Assembly (NCBI RefSeq): GCF_030159095.1
Contig: NZ_BRXS01000001.1
Coordinates: 806,001 to 870,000, forward strand
Direction of reading: 5' to 3'
Length of the DNA: 64,000 nucleotides
Origin: Roseisolibacter agri
GTDB lineage: Bacteria > Gemmatimonadota > Gemmatimonadetes > Gemmatimonadales > Gemmatimonadaceae
The translations under genes were made by a program, and so were the position numbers. The notes under the pieces are model-generated. The model did not search any database and was not told the origin of the DNA. It was given only the letters and a program-made list of their open reading frames with translations. The number at the start of each line of letters is the position of its first letter. The stretch's first letter is position 1. Below, in pieces: positions 49,894 through 57,793 of this stretch.

Positions 49894-50505
49894 ATGTCAC
49901 CCACCATCCCAGCCCGCGCCCACACCGTGCCCCACACCGGACGCCCGCTGCGCTCGCCCGCGCTGTACGTCGCTGGCGGCTCGACGTCAGACGGTCAGGA
50001 CCCGCTCTTCCTGCGCTTGCCGAGTCCCCCGTCGTGGGACGACCGGCCGCCGTCGGCGCGGGCGGCGGAGCGACGCGCGCGGAAGGCGTACTTCGCCGCG
50101 CTCGACGCGCTGTACCAGGGCCAGGTGAGCGACGAGGCCGTCGACAAGCTGCAGCGTCTCGTCGCCGACGTGCGCTCGACCTCCGCGCGGAGCGCGCTGG
50201 AGCACCTGCTGCGCGTGTTCGGGTTCGTGCGCCGTGAGGAGTCGGGGCCCGTGCTGGTCCCGCCGGCGGCGCCGTGCGCCCGGATCACCATCGGCGTACC
50301 GGCCGAGGAGTGGGACGCCGATCGCGCGCGGCTCGCGGAGCGCTACGCCTGGCCGCTGGAGTGGCTGCGGATGCGCCGCTTCGTCGCCGGCAAGGCGCTG
50401 GTCATCGACTGGTACCCGCTCCCCGCCTCGTCCGCGGGAGCACGCGAGCCCGTGCGGTCCCTGGCCGCCGCGCGGGCTCGCCGTCGGTACAGGGGAGCGG
50501 CCTAG
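49894..50505 (+). CDS. Hypothetical soluble protein
   Basis: 203 residues from ATG 49894. A disordered start is followed by a helical middle (AYFAALDALYQGQVSDEAVD and LEHLLRVFGFVRREESG) and a beta-like part ARITIGVPAEEWDADRARLA with VIDWYPLP, ending in a basic tail. No family recognised and no signal peptide. The codon usage follows that of neighbouring genes, which supports coding, but the start is not secured by a ribosome-binding site. Confidence 0.5.
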   Translation: MSPTIPARAHTVPHTGRPLRSPALYVAGGSTSDGQDPLFLRLPSPPSWDDRPPSARAAERRARKAYFAALDALYQGQVSDEAVDKLQRLVADVRSTSARSALEHLLRVFGFVRREESGPVLVPPAAPCARITIGVPAEEWDADRARLAERYAWPLEWLRMRRFVAGKALVIDWYPLPASSAGAREPVRSLAAARARRRYRGAA

Positions 50506-50535
50506 CCATCCGCCGACGCCGCCGCGGCGCGGTAT

Positions 50536-50570
50536 GACGCGCCGCGAGGTGACGCGCCGCGAGGTGACGC
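50536..50570. repeat. 15 bp tandem repeat GACGCGCCGCGAGGT
   Basis: Two perfect copies (50536-50550, 50551-50565) and the start of a third lie in the 73 bp between the convergent genes at 50505 (+) and 50579 (-). Confidence 0.8.
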
Positions 50571-50578
50571 GCGCCGCG

Positions 50579-50881
50579 TTAGCGGCGCACGCCGATGCCG
50601 GCCGCCGCGGCCGCGAGCGCGGCGCCGAGGAGGACGAGGGCCGCGCTGCGCTTCCGGTTCTCGCGGTGCGCGGCGTACGCCGCCTCCTCCAGCCAGTAGC
50701 CGTGCGGCGTCTCGTGGACGGCGCCCGCGCGCACCAGCCGCGCCAGCCGGCGGCGGTCGGGCGGGGCGTCGGAGATGATCGGGACGGCGTGGGCGGGCGT
50801 CAGCGCACCCGCGCTGCGCAGCCGCTCCACCAGGCGGCGCTCGGCGCGCGCGGCGGCGACGGCGATGACGGCGGCACCCAT
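50579..50881 (-). CDS. Small protein with winged-helix-like part and C-terminal membrane helix
   Basis: 100 residues. RLVERLRSAGALTPAHAVPI, RRRLARLVRAGAVHETPHGY and WLEEAAYAAHRENRKR look like a small winged-helix module (helix, helix, wing), followed by a hydrophobic end SAALVLLGAALAAAAAGI that would anchor it. I recall similar small unannotated proteins in other bacteria but no named family. It is separated from the upstream L,D-transpeptidase gene by a terminator. Confidence 0.55.
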   Translation of the reverse strand: MGAAVIAVAAARAERRLVERLRSAGALTPAHAVPIISDAPPDRRRLARLVRAGAVHETPHGYWLEEAAYAAHRENRKRSAALVLLGAALAAAAAGIGVRR

Positions 50882-50916
50882 GGGGCCTCGCTCAGGCAGA
50901 GGGGTGGAGAGACGCG

Positions 50917-50944
50917 CACGGCGCTCCCGTGGGGGAGCGCCGTG
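50917..50944 (-). terminator. Terminator of the L,D-transpeptidase gene
   Basis: CACGGCGCTCCC (50917-50928) and GGGAGCGCCGTG (50933-50944) are perfect 12 bp complements with loop GTGG, 38 bp downstream of the stop at 50983 on the minus strand. Confidence 0.7.
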
Positions 50945-50982
50945 GCGAGGAGGCGGCGGGACGGGGCGTCACGCCCGCTCCG

Positions 50983-51924
50983 TCAGAAGATGAAGACCGG
51001 CGTGCCGACCGGGACGTTCTGGTAGAGCCACGCGATGTCCTCCTCGTAGAGGCGCACGCACCCGTGGGTGGCCGCGTCGCCGATCGTGTTCTCGTAGGGC
51101 GTGCCGTGCAGCAGGTAGCCGTTGCCCAGGTCCAGCTTGTAGCGCCCCAGCTCGCCGGGGATGCGGCGGTTCGCGGTGCCGTGCGGGGGCACGAACAGCG
51201 TCCCGTCGAACACGATCTCCTCGTCCGTGGGCAGTGCGGTGAAGGTGCCCGACTGGAGCAGGCCCACACGCCCGCCGCGGATGGTCAGCGCGCGGCCGTC
51301 GGAGAGGCTGACGGTGCGACCCGACTGCAGGTGCGCCATGCGCAGCCCGCGCTTCGAGGCCACCTCGGCGTAGTGCCACTCGGGCGGGACCCAGACGGGG
51401 TCCTTCTCCTTCTTGAGCACCGAGCGGCGGCCGCGCGGCGTCTCGAACGTCCAGCTCTTGCTGCCGAAGACGATGGTCGTGTCCATGCCGATGGCGACCG
51501 GCGCGACCATGAGCGTGTCGAGGCCGTTCATCACCGCGAGCTGGCGGTCGTCGAGCAGCACGAGGACGCGCAGGCCGGTGTAGGCGTCGGCCAGGGTGCG
51601 GGTGCGCTCGTAGGCGACGCTGTCGGCGGTGGAGCGGAAGCGCGACGTGAACGGGACGGTCGGCCGCGCCATCGAGACGGTGGCGCTCTCGGTCGTGTCG
51701 GCGGCGAGGCTGGCGGCGGACGCGACCGTGCCGGCGGAGGTCTGGGTGGTGATGGGCCGCGGCTGCGCGCCGGCGGGCAGGGCGAGCGCGAGCGCCGCCA
51801 GCGTGCCGAGGGCCGCGGCGACGGCCGCGCGCGCGGGCGTGAGCGCGGACGCCCGGCGCATCGCGGGGACGCGTCGGCGGGCGGCGGGAGCGAGCGACGG
51901 GGACTCGAACATATCAGTCAGCAT
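50983..51924 (-). CDS. Secreted L,D-transpeptidase (YkuD domain)
   Basis: 313 residues from ATG 51924 (ATG 51912 also possible). A signal peptide (AAVAAALGTLAALALALPAG) is followed by about 130 residues of linker and beta structure and then the YkuD domain with the catalytic signature HGTPYENTIGDAATHGCVRL, in which C289 is the nucleophile and H287 sits two residues earlier. Such enzymes make 3-3 cross-links in peptidoglycan or attach lipoproteins to it. Monocistronic by appearance. Confidence 0.92.
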   Translation of the reverse strand: MLTDMFESPSLAPAARRRVPAMRRASALTPARAAVAAALGTLAALALALPAGAQPRPITTQTSAGTVASAASLAADTTESATVSMARPTVPFTSRFRSTADSVAYERTRTLADAYTGLRVLVLLDDRQLAVMNGLDTLMVAPVAIGMDTTIVFGSKSWTFETPRGRRSVLKKEKDPVWVPPEWHYAEVASKRGLRMAHLQSGRTVSLSDGRALTIRGGRVGLLQSGTFTALPTDEEIVFDGTLFVPPHGTANRRIPGELGRYKLDLGNGYLLHGTPYENTIGDAATHGCVRLYEEDIAWLYQNVPVGTPVFIF

Positions 51925-52255
51925 TTCGGCGCTATCCGGCGAATGGGTCGGTGCCGCGGCGCGTGATCGCGTCCTGCAGGCACCTTCACCAAGGGCAACG
52001 CCTGTGCCGGCGACCGACGAATATGCTGCGGCGTCGCGCCGCACCATGCCGTGCGCCGCGTCACCGCGTGTCGTGGGTCACCGGTCGCGCGGCATCGTTC
52101 CGGAGGGTACGCGGCGTGTGGCACGCGCACCGTCGGGGAACTGCCGCGACCTGCTCTGGCTGTCGTCGCTGCTCGCTGCTGCCGCTTGCGCTGCTGCCTC
52201 GTCCAGGCGCAGGTCGCGCGCCGTCCGCGTCGGCCGAGCGTCTCGCGGGTCGTAC
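51925..52255. other. Gene-free stretch upstream of the L,D-transpeptidase
   Basis: This region should contain the promoter of the minus-strand transpeptidase gene, but I see no clear -35/-10 pair. Long open frames cross it on the plus strand, with compositions typical of shadows rather than proteins. Confidence 0.5.
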
Positions 52256-52291
52256 GCGATGGCGGCCGGGGCGTGCCCCGGCCGCCATCGC
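52256..52291 (-). terminator. 17 bp perfect stem terminator after outer-membrane protein 1
   Basis: GCGATGGCGGCCGGGGC (52256-52272) and GCCCCGGCCGCCATCGC (52275-52291) are perfect complements, 68 bp downstream of the stop at 52359 on the minus strand. Confidence 0.75.
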
Positions 52292-52358
52292 CGTCTCTCC
52301 CTGCGGCCCGTCGGAGCGCCCGGCCCGGCGCGCCCCGACGGTGGCCGTCAGCTCAGGC

Positions 52359-53228
52359 TCAGTGGAACGTGATGCCGACCGTGACCGGCACGTAGTCGGT
52401 GCGCGGCCCCTGCGTGAAGACCCGCACGTAGCGGCCCTCGACGAAGAGCGACGCGTTGCCGACGCCGAAGGAGAGGCCGCCGCCGCCGTTGAGCGCGAAC
52501 TGCGTCTTGTCCTCGGGGTTGAACGTGTTCGTCACGCTGTTGCCCGGGTTGATGCCCGTGCCGCCCTGGAAGTTGGCGTAGTTGCGGAAGTACGTCACGC
52601 CACCGCCGCCGACCACGTACAGGCCGCTCGTGGCGCCCGCGAGGCGGCCGAAGGGCAGGCGGAGCTTCGCGTCGCCGAACACCGAGTACAGGTCCGCGTT
52701 CGGGACGTTGTTGTACGTCACGTTGTTGATCGGGCCGTCCGCGACGTCCTTCCCGTTGAGGCGGTTCCACATCGCGTTCACACGCAGGCCGAGCGGGCTG
52801 TTGGTCGGATCCCAGCCGAGCTGCGCGCCGGCGCCGACGCCGGCCTCGTAGACGTTGTTGATCTCGTTCTGCGGGAAGTTGGCGCCGCCCTGGATGCCGA
52901 AGTACAGGCCGTTGCCGAAGCGCGTCGTGCGCGTCGGCGGCGCGACCTCACCCGTGCTCTCGACGGTGGTCGTCGTCGTGGTCGTCATCGACGTCGTCGT
53001 GTCCCGGCGCGTGGTCGTGTCGACCGTCACCGGCGCGGGAGCCGGAGCCGGCGTCTCGGGCGCGGGCGTCGGGGCCGGCGCAGGCGTCGGCGCGGGCGTC
53101 GGCGCCTCCTTGCGGACGGGCATCGGGTCCTTGCGCACCGGCACGGTCTGAGCGGCGGCGGCGGTGGCGCTGATCGTCAGGGCGATGGCGGCGCCGATGG
53201 CGCGCGAAGTCGTGAACCGAAGAGTCAT
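52359..53228 (-). CDS. Outer-membrane beta-barrel protein 1 with Pro/Thr-rich linker
   Basis: 289 residues. Signal peptide (GAAIALTISATAAAAQ) is followed by a low-complexity linker rich in Pro-Ala-Pro-Thr and a run of Thr (MTTTTTTTVEST), and then a beta-barrel of about 170 residues with alternating strands (NGLYFGIQGGANFPQNEI, GLRVNAMWNRLNG, AKLRLPFGRLAG, ASLFVEGRYVRVF) ending TVGITFH. GGAGG precedes the ATG. The barrel shares motifs with the next gene (FGNGLY, LGWDP/VGWDP, KLR-PFGR, GATSG), so they are paralogues. Confidence 0.82.
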   Translation of the reverse strand: MTLRFTTSRAIGAAIALTISATAAAAQTVPVRKDPMPVRKEAPTPAPTPAPAPTPAPETPAPAPAPVTVDTTTRRDTTTSMTTTTTTTVESTGEVAPPTRTTRFGNGLYFGIQGGANFPQNEINNVYEAGVGAGAQLGWDPTNSPLGLRVNAMWNRLNGKDVADGPINNVTYNNVPNADLYSVFGDAKLRLPFGRLAGATSGLYVVGGGGVTYFRNYANFQGGTGINPGNSVTNTFNPEDKTQFALNGGGGLSFGVGNASLFVEGRYVRVFTQGPRTDYVPVTVGITFH

Positions 53229-53588
53229 CACGTCAATCCTCCAGAGTGCTGCTGAAGCTGCCGGGTCCCATGCGGGCGAGGCTGGCAGGGTCGTGCCGCG
53301 GTGCCCTGGCGTCGCTCCCGTTGTCGGGGCGTGCGCTGCGCACCTGCGATCCTCTGCATGCGGTGCGCGGGCCGGAGAGGTCCGTCGCGGCACGCAGCAC
53401 TAAGGCAGGCTGCATGCCGCCGACGGAGGCAACGTGACAAAAATCCCGGATCTACGGCGGGAATCGCCCAGCAGCGTGACGCGCGCCACGCCTCGGGCCG
53501 CCCGCCGCCGGCGCCAGGGGACGCACGGTGCGCGGACGGCCGCCGCTGCTGCAACGGCGCGAGTGGCGTCGGCGCATGCACGGCAAAA
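53229..53588. other. Gene-free stretch between the two outer-membrane protein genes
   Basis: I see no convincing gene here. It must hold the promoter of outer-membrane protein 1. An AT-richer stretch (ACAAAAATCCC, 53436-53446) stands out, but no promoter can be assigned. Confidence 0.45.
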
Positions 53589-53628
53589 CGAGCGGGCCGG
53601 CACGCCCCAAGGCATGCCGGCCCGTTCG
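53589..53628 (-). terminator. Intrinsic terminator with T-run after outer-membrane protein 2
   Basis: Arms 53589-53606 and 53611-53628 pair along 18 positions apart from two G/T-type pairs, with a 4 nt loop. On the minus strand the stem is followed directly by TTTTG, making this one of the two textbook intrinsic terminators in the window. A second hairpin GACGGCGCGCG / CGCGCGCCGTC (53642-53670) lies between it and the stop codon. Confidence 0.8.
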
Positions 53629-53708
53629 CCGAAGGAGGAGTGACGGCGCGCGCTGCGGCCGCGCGCCGTCGCCCGACGATCAGGGTCCTGCGAGGGTGTT
53701 GCAGCTGC

Positions 53709-54680
53709 TCAGTGGATCTGCACGCCGATGATCACCGGCATGTAGTTCAGCGCGCGGAACTCGGTGAACACGCGCTCGTAGCGCGTCTCGGCGAACACCT
53801 CCGCGGTGCCGATGCCGAGCGAGGCGCCGAGGCCGGCGTTGAGGCCGAAGCGCGTGCTGCTCTCGCTGGCGTTGCGGCTCGAGTTCAGGAGCGAGACGTC
53901 GTTGTTGAAGCTGTTGATGCCGCGGCCGTAGAACTGGTTGGTCAGGAAGACCGTCGAGTTGTAGTCGCGGAAGTGGTGGATGCCACCGCCGGCGAGGGCG
54001 TACACGCCGCTCGTCGCGCCGAGGAAGCGGCCGAACGGGATGCGCAGCTTCGCGTCGATGAGGGCGCTGATCTGCTTCGCGTCCACGCCCGAGCCACCGA
54101 AGTCGTTGATCACGTCGACGCGGCCGAGCGGATCACGGATCTGCGGGCCGGCGGCGCGGCCGTTGAGCGTCGTGTACGCGAAGGTGCCGCGCACGCCGAC
54201 CGGGCTCGCCTTCGGATCCCAGCCCACCACCGCGTTCAGGCCCCAGCCCTCGTTGTACGCCTTGTACGCGTCGCCCACCGGGATCGTCGCGCCGCCACCG
54301 AGGCCGGCATAGAGCCCGTTGCCGAACAGGCGCTCGCGCAGCGCCTTGAAGGGCAGCACCTCACCCGTCGCGGCCTGCGTCGCCGCGGCGCAGTTGCACT
54401 GCACGACCGTCGTGTCCGAGCGGCCGACGTACACCGTGTCGCGGCGCATCATCGTCGTCTCGCCCGTCGTGGACGGCGCCATCGGCGACGTCGGCTGGCC
54501 GGTGGTCGGCGACGTCTGGCCGGTGGTCTCCTTGCGCACGCGCTGCCGCTCGGCGCTCGGGCGCGTCGGCTCGCGGCGCGTCGTGTCGACCTGTGCGGCC
54601 GCCTCGTTCATCGAGGCGCCGAGAGTGAGCGCGAGGGCGGCGCCGAGCGCGCAGGTAGTCGTGAACCGCAGAGTCTTCAT
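53709..54680 (-). CDS. Outer-membrane beta-barrel protein 2
   Basis: 323 residues. Signal peptide MKTLRFTTTCALGAALALTL, then a Thr/Ser/Pro-rich linker with two cysteines (VVQCNCAAATQ) and a barrel of about 200 residues (FGNGLYAGLGGGATIPVGD, ISALIDAKLRIPFGRFLGAT, GLNAGLGASLGIG, AEVFAETRYERVFTEF) ending PVIIGVQIH. AGGAGGAGCC precedes the ATG. Paralogue of the gene at 52359. The CNC pair in the linker is unusual and could form a disulphide or bind metal. Confidence 0.82.
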   Translation of the reverse strand: MKTLRFTTTCALGAALALTLGASMNEAAAQVDTTRREPTRPSAERQRVRKETTGQTSPTTGQPTSPMAPSTTGETTMMRRDTVYVGRSDTTVVQCNCAAATQAATGEVLPFKALRERLFGNGLYAGLGGGATIPVGDAYKAYNEGWGLNAVVGWDPKASPVGVRGTFAYTTLNGRAAGPQIRDPLGRVDVINDFGGSGVDAKQISALIDAKLRIPFGRFLGATSGVYALAGGGIHHFRDYNSTVFLTNQFYGRGINSFNNDVSLLNSSRNASESSTRFGLNAGLGASLGIGTAEVFAETRYERVFTEFRALNYMPVIIGVQIH

Positions 54681-55014
54681 GGCTCCTCCTCTTCTCGAAA
54701 GCCCAGAACTCAAGCCCCCGCGGGCGCTGCGGGCGGGAAAGGCGACGGCGGCTCATGCGCAACCCACTGGCACGACGGACGCACTGGAGACTACGCAGCA
54801 GACTACGTGTCCTCAGCGCGTGGGGCGCCGTACCATCGAGCTACTGGGGCCGTCGGCCCCGTGCGACGACCGTTCGTCGCGGCACCATCGCCTAAAGCAC
54901 GGGTCGTGCCGGCGCGGAGACGAACGCGACAGGAATTCGCGATCCAGTCGCGCCCGCCGGTCCGGACGGCCACACGGTCGAGCCGCCGGGGCCCTCGCGA
55001 CGCCCCGAAAAAGA
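54681..55014. other. Gene-free stretch upstream of outer-membrane protein 2
   Basis: No gene is supported here. It should carry the promoter of outer-membrane protein 2. Two GACTACG-like direct motifs (GAGACTACGCAG and AGACTACGTG, 54786-54807) are the only local repeats I noticed. Confidence 0.4.
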
Positions 55015-55045
55015 GGCGGGACGCCTCCAGTGGAAGCGTCCCGCC
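55015..55045 (-). terminator. Intrinsic terminator with T-run
   Basis: GGCGGGACGC (55015-55024) and GCGTCCCGCC (55036-55045) form a 10 bp stem; on the minus strand it is followed by TCTTTTTC. It ends the transcript whose last gene stops at 55080. Confidence 0.8.
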
Positions 55046-55079
55046 CCGGTCCCTCGCTGCCCTGCGCGCGTGCCGCGCA

Positions 55080-55358
55080 CTATCCCGGACGCCCGTGCAT
55101 GATCGCGTAGCCGAGGAGCGCCACCGCCAGCGCGCCGGCCGCGTAGAGCATCGCCGCGCGGCCGACGGCGGACGCCTCGCGCACGACCGCCTCGCGCCAC
55201 CCGCGCAGCGCGCCCGTCGCCAGCATCACCGCCACGAACGCGGCGGGACGCACCAAGCCGGCACCCGGCGCGAACGGCCAGAGCACGTGCCCCGCGACGC
55301 CGCCGACGCCGGCCACCACGAGCGCGGTCGTCACGCGCGACAGGCGGACCGCATCCAC
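55080..55358 (-). CDS. Small membrane protein of unknown function
   Basis: 92 residues from GTG 55358, three hydrophobic segments (about 10-27, 36-50 and 66-85). No family recognised. It lies 10 bp after the stop of the LamG-like gene on the same strand and is the last gene before a T-run terminator, so it is probably the end of that transcript. Confidence 0.62.
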   Translation of the reverse strand: MDAVRLSRVTTALVVAGVGGVAGHVLWPFAPGAGLVRPAAFVAVMLATGALRGWREAVVREASAVGRAAMLYAAGALAVALLGYAIMHGRPG

Positions 55359-55368
55359 GGGCGCGCGC

Positions 55369-56043
55369 TTACTTCGCGCCCGGCGTGACCTTCAACCCGT
55401 CGATGTGCACGTCGAGCTGATGGTTCACGCGCACGCCCACGATGCCGTCGGTGCCCATCTTCGGCAGCGCGACGACCTGCGTGCCGTTGACGTCGAGGCG
55501 CACCGAGTCGGCGGCGACGCGCACGCGCAGCGCGTTCGTCGCCTTGCCCGCGGCGTCGGCCGGCCGGATCGCGGGATGCGCGGTCCAGTCCTGGATCGTG
55601 TGCACCTCGCTGCCCGCGCGGTGCTTCACGAGATACTTCCCGTCGCCGCGCACGACGAAGTACATGTAGCTCTGCTGCGGGCCGCCGAGCCCCGTGCCGC
55701 CGAAGATCAGGCCATACGCCTCGGCGTGCGCGGGCGCCTTCGTCTGCGTGAACGTCGCCTCGGCCGTGTACGCGCCGGTCGCCGTCATCGACGGATCGTA
55801 GAAGATGCCCGACGGACCGGTGGTCGCGTGGTAGCCCGCGCCCATCGCCGCGAACGTCAGGCCGGCCGTGCTCGCGCCCTCGCGGTCGAGGCGCATCGCC
55901 CAGCCGCCCGGAAGCACGACGGGCGCGGCGGCGGTCGGCGCGCCGACGCTCTTCTGGACGGGCTGCGCGCGCAGCGCGCCCGGCGCGGCGAGGAGGGCGG
56001 GCACGAGCGCGGCGAGCACGGTGGGGCGCATGCGGAAGTCCAT
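55369..56043 (-). CDS. Secreted LamG/ConA-like (DUF1080-related) protein
   Basis: 224 residues. Signal peptide (VLAALVPALLAAPGALRAQ). The mature protein looks like a concanavalin-type jelly roll: AYGLIFGGTGLGGPQQSYMY, FVVRGDGKYLVKHR, NALRVRVAADSVRLDVNGTQ and GIVGVRVNHQLDVHIDGLKV. Such domains bind or cleave sugars, but I see no clear catalytic residues, so carbohydrate binding is the safer guess. It lies 22 bp after the histidine phosphatase stop and is likely in the same transcript. Confidence 0.7.
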   Translation of the reverse strand: MDFRMRPTVLAALVPALLAAPGALRAQPVQKSVGAPTAAAPVVLPGGWAMRLDREGASTAGLTFAAMGAGYHATTGPSGIFYDPSMTATGAYTAEATFTQTKAPAHAEAYGLIFGGTGLGGPQQSYMYFVVRGDGKYLVKHRAGSEVHTIQDWTAHPAIRPADAAGKATNALRVRVAADSVRLDVNGTQVVALPKMGTDGIVGVRVNHQLDVHIDGLKVTPGAK

Positions 56044-56065
56044 GGTATGATCGGGAAGTGGTGGG

Positions 56066-56680
56066 TCAGCGCATCGCGCCCGCGGGCGCGCAGCTCGAGG
56101 CGCCGGCCGGGTCCGCGGGGCCGTACTGGCCGCGGACGAGGCGCGGCGTGCCCTCGGCCGGCAGCGTCAGCACGAACAGGTTCGAATGCTCGGCGTCGCA
56201 CAGGTCCTTCAGGCGCGGACCGCCGAGGGCGCCGATGATCGCGGGGATCGTGTTGCTGTGGCCGACGACGAGGATGACCTGCCCCGCGTGGCGCCGCACC
56301 GCGTCCGCGACCGCCTTCACGTGGTCGCCCGAGAGCGGGACGATCTCGGGAACGAGGCCCAGCGCGTCGGCCAGCGGCTTCGCCGTGTCCGAGGTGCGGC
56401 GGCGCGGCGTGGCGATGACGGCCTGCACGCCGGCGTCGGCCAGCGCGGCCTGGAGCGCCCTGGCGCGCGTCGAACCGAGATCCGTGAGCGGCGGGTCGTC
56501 GGCCGGCTCCGCGGCCTTCTCGGCGTGGCGCACCAGCAGGACGAGCGTGGGGCTCGCGGCGCGCGCGACCGCCGCACCCGTGGGCGCATCCTTCGTGACG
56601 GCCTGCGCGCCGCCCGGCGCCGCGACGGCGAGCGAGGCGGCGAGGAGCGCGGCGGCGAGGCGGACGAAGCGTCGGGGCAT
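56066..56680 (-). CDS. Secreted histidine phosphatase family protein
   Basis: 204 residues. Signal peptide ending APGGAQA. The phosphoglycerate-mutase-like motif is LVRHAEK with R51-H52 as catalytic site; the second His is in VVGHSNTIPAIIG. It is likely a periplasmic phosphatase of unknown substrate. It starts 14 bp after the DUF411 stop, so the two are cotranscribed. Confidence 0.88.
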   Translation of the reverse strand: MPRRFVRLAAALLAASLAVAAPGGAQAVTKDAPTGAAVARAASPTLVLLVRHAEKAAEPADDPPLTDLGSTRARALQAALADAGVQAVIATPRRRTSDTAKPLADALGLVPEIVPLSGDHVKAVADAVRRHAGQVILVVGHSNTIPAIIGALGGPRLKDLCDAEHSNLFVLTLPAEGTPRLVRGQYGPADPAGASSCAPAGAMR

Positions 56681-56694
56681 GGCGGCGTGGCGGC

Positions 56695-57171
56695 TCAGTG
56701 GGACGCGAAGCGCCGCGTCGTGCCGTCGGCCAGGAAGGCCGTGACCTCGTAGCGGTCCACGCGGCCGCCCGGGACCTCCATGCCGGGAGAGCCGGCCGGC
56801 ATCCCGCCGACGGCGATCCCCTTCACCTTGGGGCGCTCCTTGAGCAGGCGGCGGATGTCGGCCGCGGGCACGTGGCCCTCGACCACGTAGCCGTCCACGA
56901 GCGCCGTGTGGCACGACTGGAGCGCGCCCGGCACGCCGTAGCGGCGCTTGATCGGGTCGACGTCGGGGACGTCGTTGACCGCGGTCTTGAAGCCGGCGCC
57001 GGCCACGTGCAGCACCCACTTCTGGCAGCAGCCGCACTCGGGCGTCTTGTAGATCGTCATCGTCGGGCCGGGGGCCGCGACGAGGGCGTGGGCGGAGCCG
57101 CCCAGCGCGAGCGTGGCGACGCCGGCGGCGGCGCGCGCGAGCCACTCGCGGCGGGAGAGCGCGTCGGACAT
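56695..57171 (-). CDS. DUF411 metal-binding protein
   Basis: 158 residues from ATG 57171. A twin-arginine-like signal (SRREWLARAAAGVATLALGG) precedes the DUF411 domain: YKTPECGCCQKWV with C46, C48 and C49, SCHTALVDGYVVEGHVPA with C87, H88 and H100, and IAVGGMPAGSPGME. This Cys/His/Met set suggests copper or another soft metal; DUF411 genes are frequently found with copper resistance. First gene of the DUF411-phosphatase-LamG group. Confidence 0.88.
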   Translation of the reverse strand: MSDALSRREWLARAAAGVATLALGGSAHALVAAPGPTMTIYKTPECGCCQKWVLHVAGAGFKTAVNDVPDVDPIKRRYGVPGALQSCHTALVDGYVVEGHVPAADIRRLLKERPKVKGIAVGGMPAGSPGMEVPGGRVDRYEVTAFLADGTTRRFASH

Positions 57172-57233
57172 GGGGACGGGGAGGGTGGGAGGCACGGACC
57201 GGCGGTGGCGGGCGCGAGCGGAGTCACCGCGCC

Positions 57234-57255
57234 CGGCCGGAGTACCCGCCGGCCG
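57234..57255 (-). terminator. Possible hairpin after the CDGSH gene
   Basis: CGGCCGG (57234-57240) and CCGGCCG (57249-57255) form a 7 bp stem with an 8 nt loop, 56 bp downstream of the stop at 57312 on the minus strand. No T-run. Confidence 0.35.
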
Positions 57256-57311
57256 CCCACAAGATCGCCGGGCCGGGGTCGGACAGCCACCGGCCGCGAG
57301 TGCGGCCCGCG

Positions 57312-57788
57312 TCAGGACGCGGCGGGCGGCGTGGCGGGTGGCGTGGCGGGCGGCGGCGCGGGGCGGTCGGTGAAGCCGCGCGCCGTGTGGCTGCCGTCGC
57401 AGAACGGGGCGTTGGCGGTGCCCCCGCAGCGGCAGAGCGCCACCCGCTCATCCTCGGCGATGATCTCCCCGGCCTCGGTGACGATGCGGACGGGGCCGCG
57501 CACGTACAGCGGGCCGTCGCGGCGGGCCCGGATGGTCAGCCCATCATCGGGCACCGCGCTCGCCTGCGATCCGTCGGGCGCCCAGGCGCGCAGCGCGCCG
57601 GTGGGGCAGCGCGTCACCGCCGCCACGACGTCGGCCGCGGGCGCGAGCTCGGGCCGGATCCAGCGGCGCTCGCGCGGATCGAACACCAGCGGCAGCGCGC
57701 GCACGCACGCCGCCGCGTGGATGCACCGGTTCGGGTCGAAGGTGACCGTCACCTCGTCGGTCGCGTAGGTCTGCAGGCGCTTAGGCAT
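57312..57788 (-). CDS. Two-cluster iron-sulfur protein: divergent 4Fe-4S plus CDGSH domain
   Basis: 158 residues. The N-terminal module (about 8-72) has the Fer4_19 pattern with C22, C28 and C61 (RCIHAAACVRALPLVFD, TRCPTGALRAW). The C-terminal CDGSH domain has the 3Cys-1His ligands C119, C121, C130 and H134 (ALCRCGGTANAPFCDGSHTA). Such proteins shuttle electrons or clusters. The last 18 residues are a Pro/Ala tail. The ATG lies 5 bp after the stop of the pseudouridine synthase gene. Confidence 0.9.
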   Translation of the reverse strand: MPKRLQTYATDEVTVTFDPNRCIHAAACVRALPLVFDPRERRWIRPELAPAADVVAAVTRCPTGALRAWAPDGSQASAVPDDGLTIRARRDGPLYVRGPVRIVTEAGEIIAEDERVALCRCGGTANAPFCDGSHTARGFTDRPAPPPATPPATPPAAS

Positions 57789-57793
57789 CGCGG

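Noticed and set aside
51951-53255. Plus-strand open frame of 434 codons opposite outer-membrane protein 1
   Set aside because: It crosses a terminator hairpin and mirrors the barrel gene; translation is Arg/Val/Ala noise.
53301-55388. Plus-strand open frame of 695 codons across outer-membrane protein 2 and gaps
   Set aside because: Antisense to a signal-peptide barrel protein with a ribosome-binding site and terminator; no protein-like pattern.
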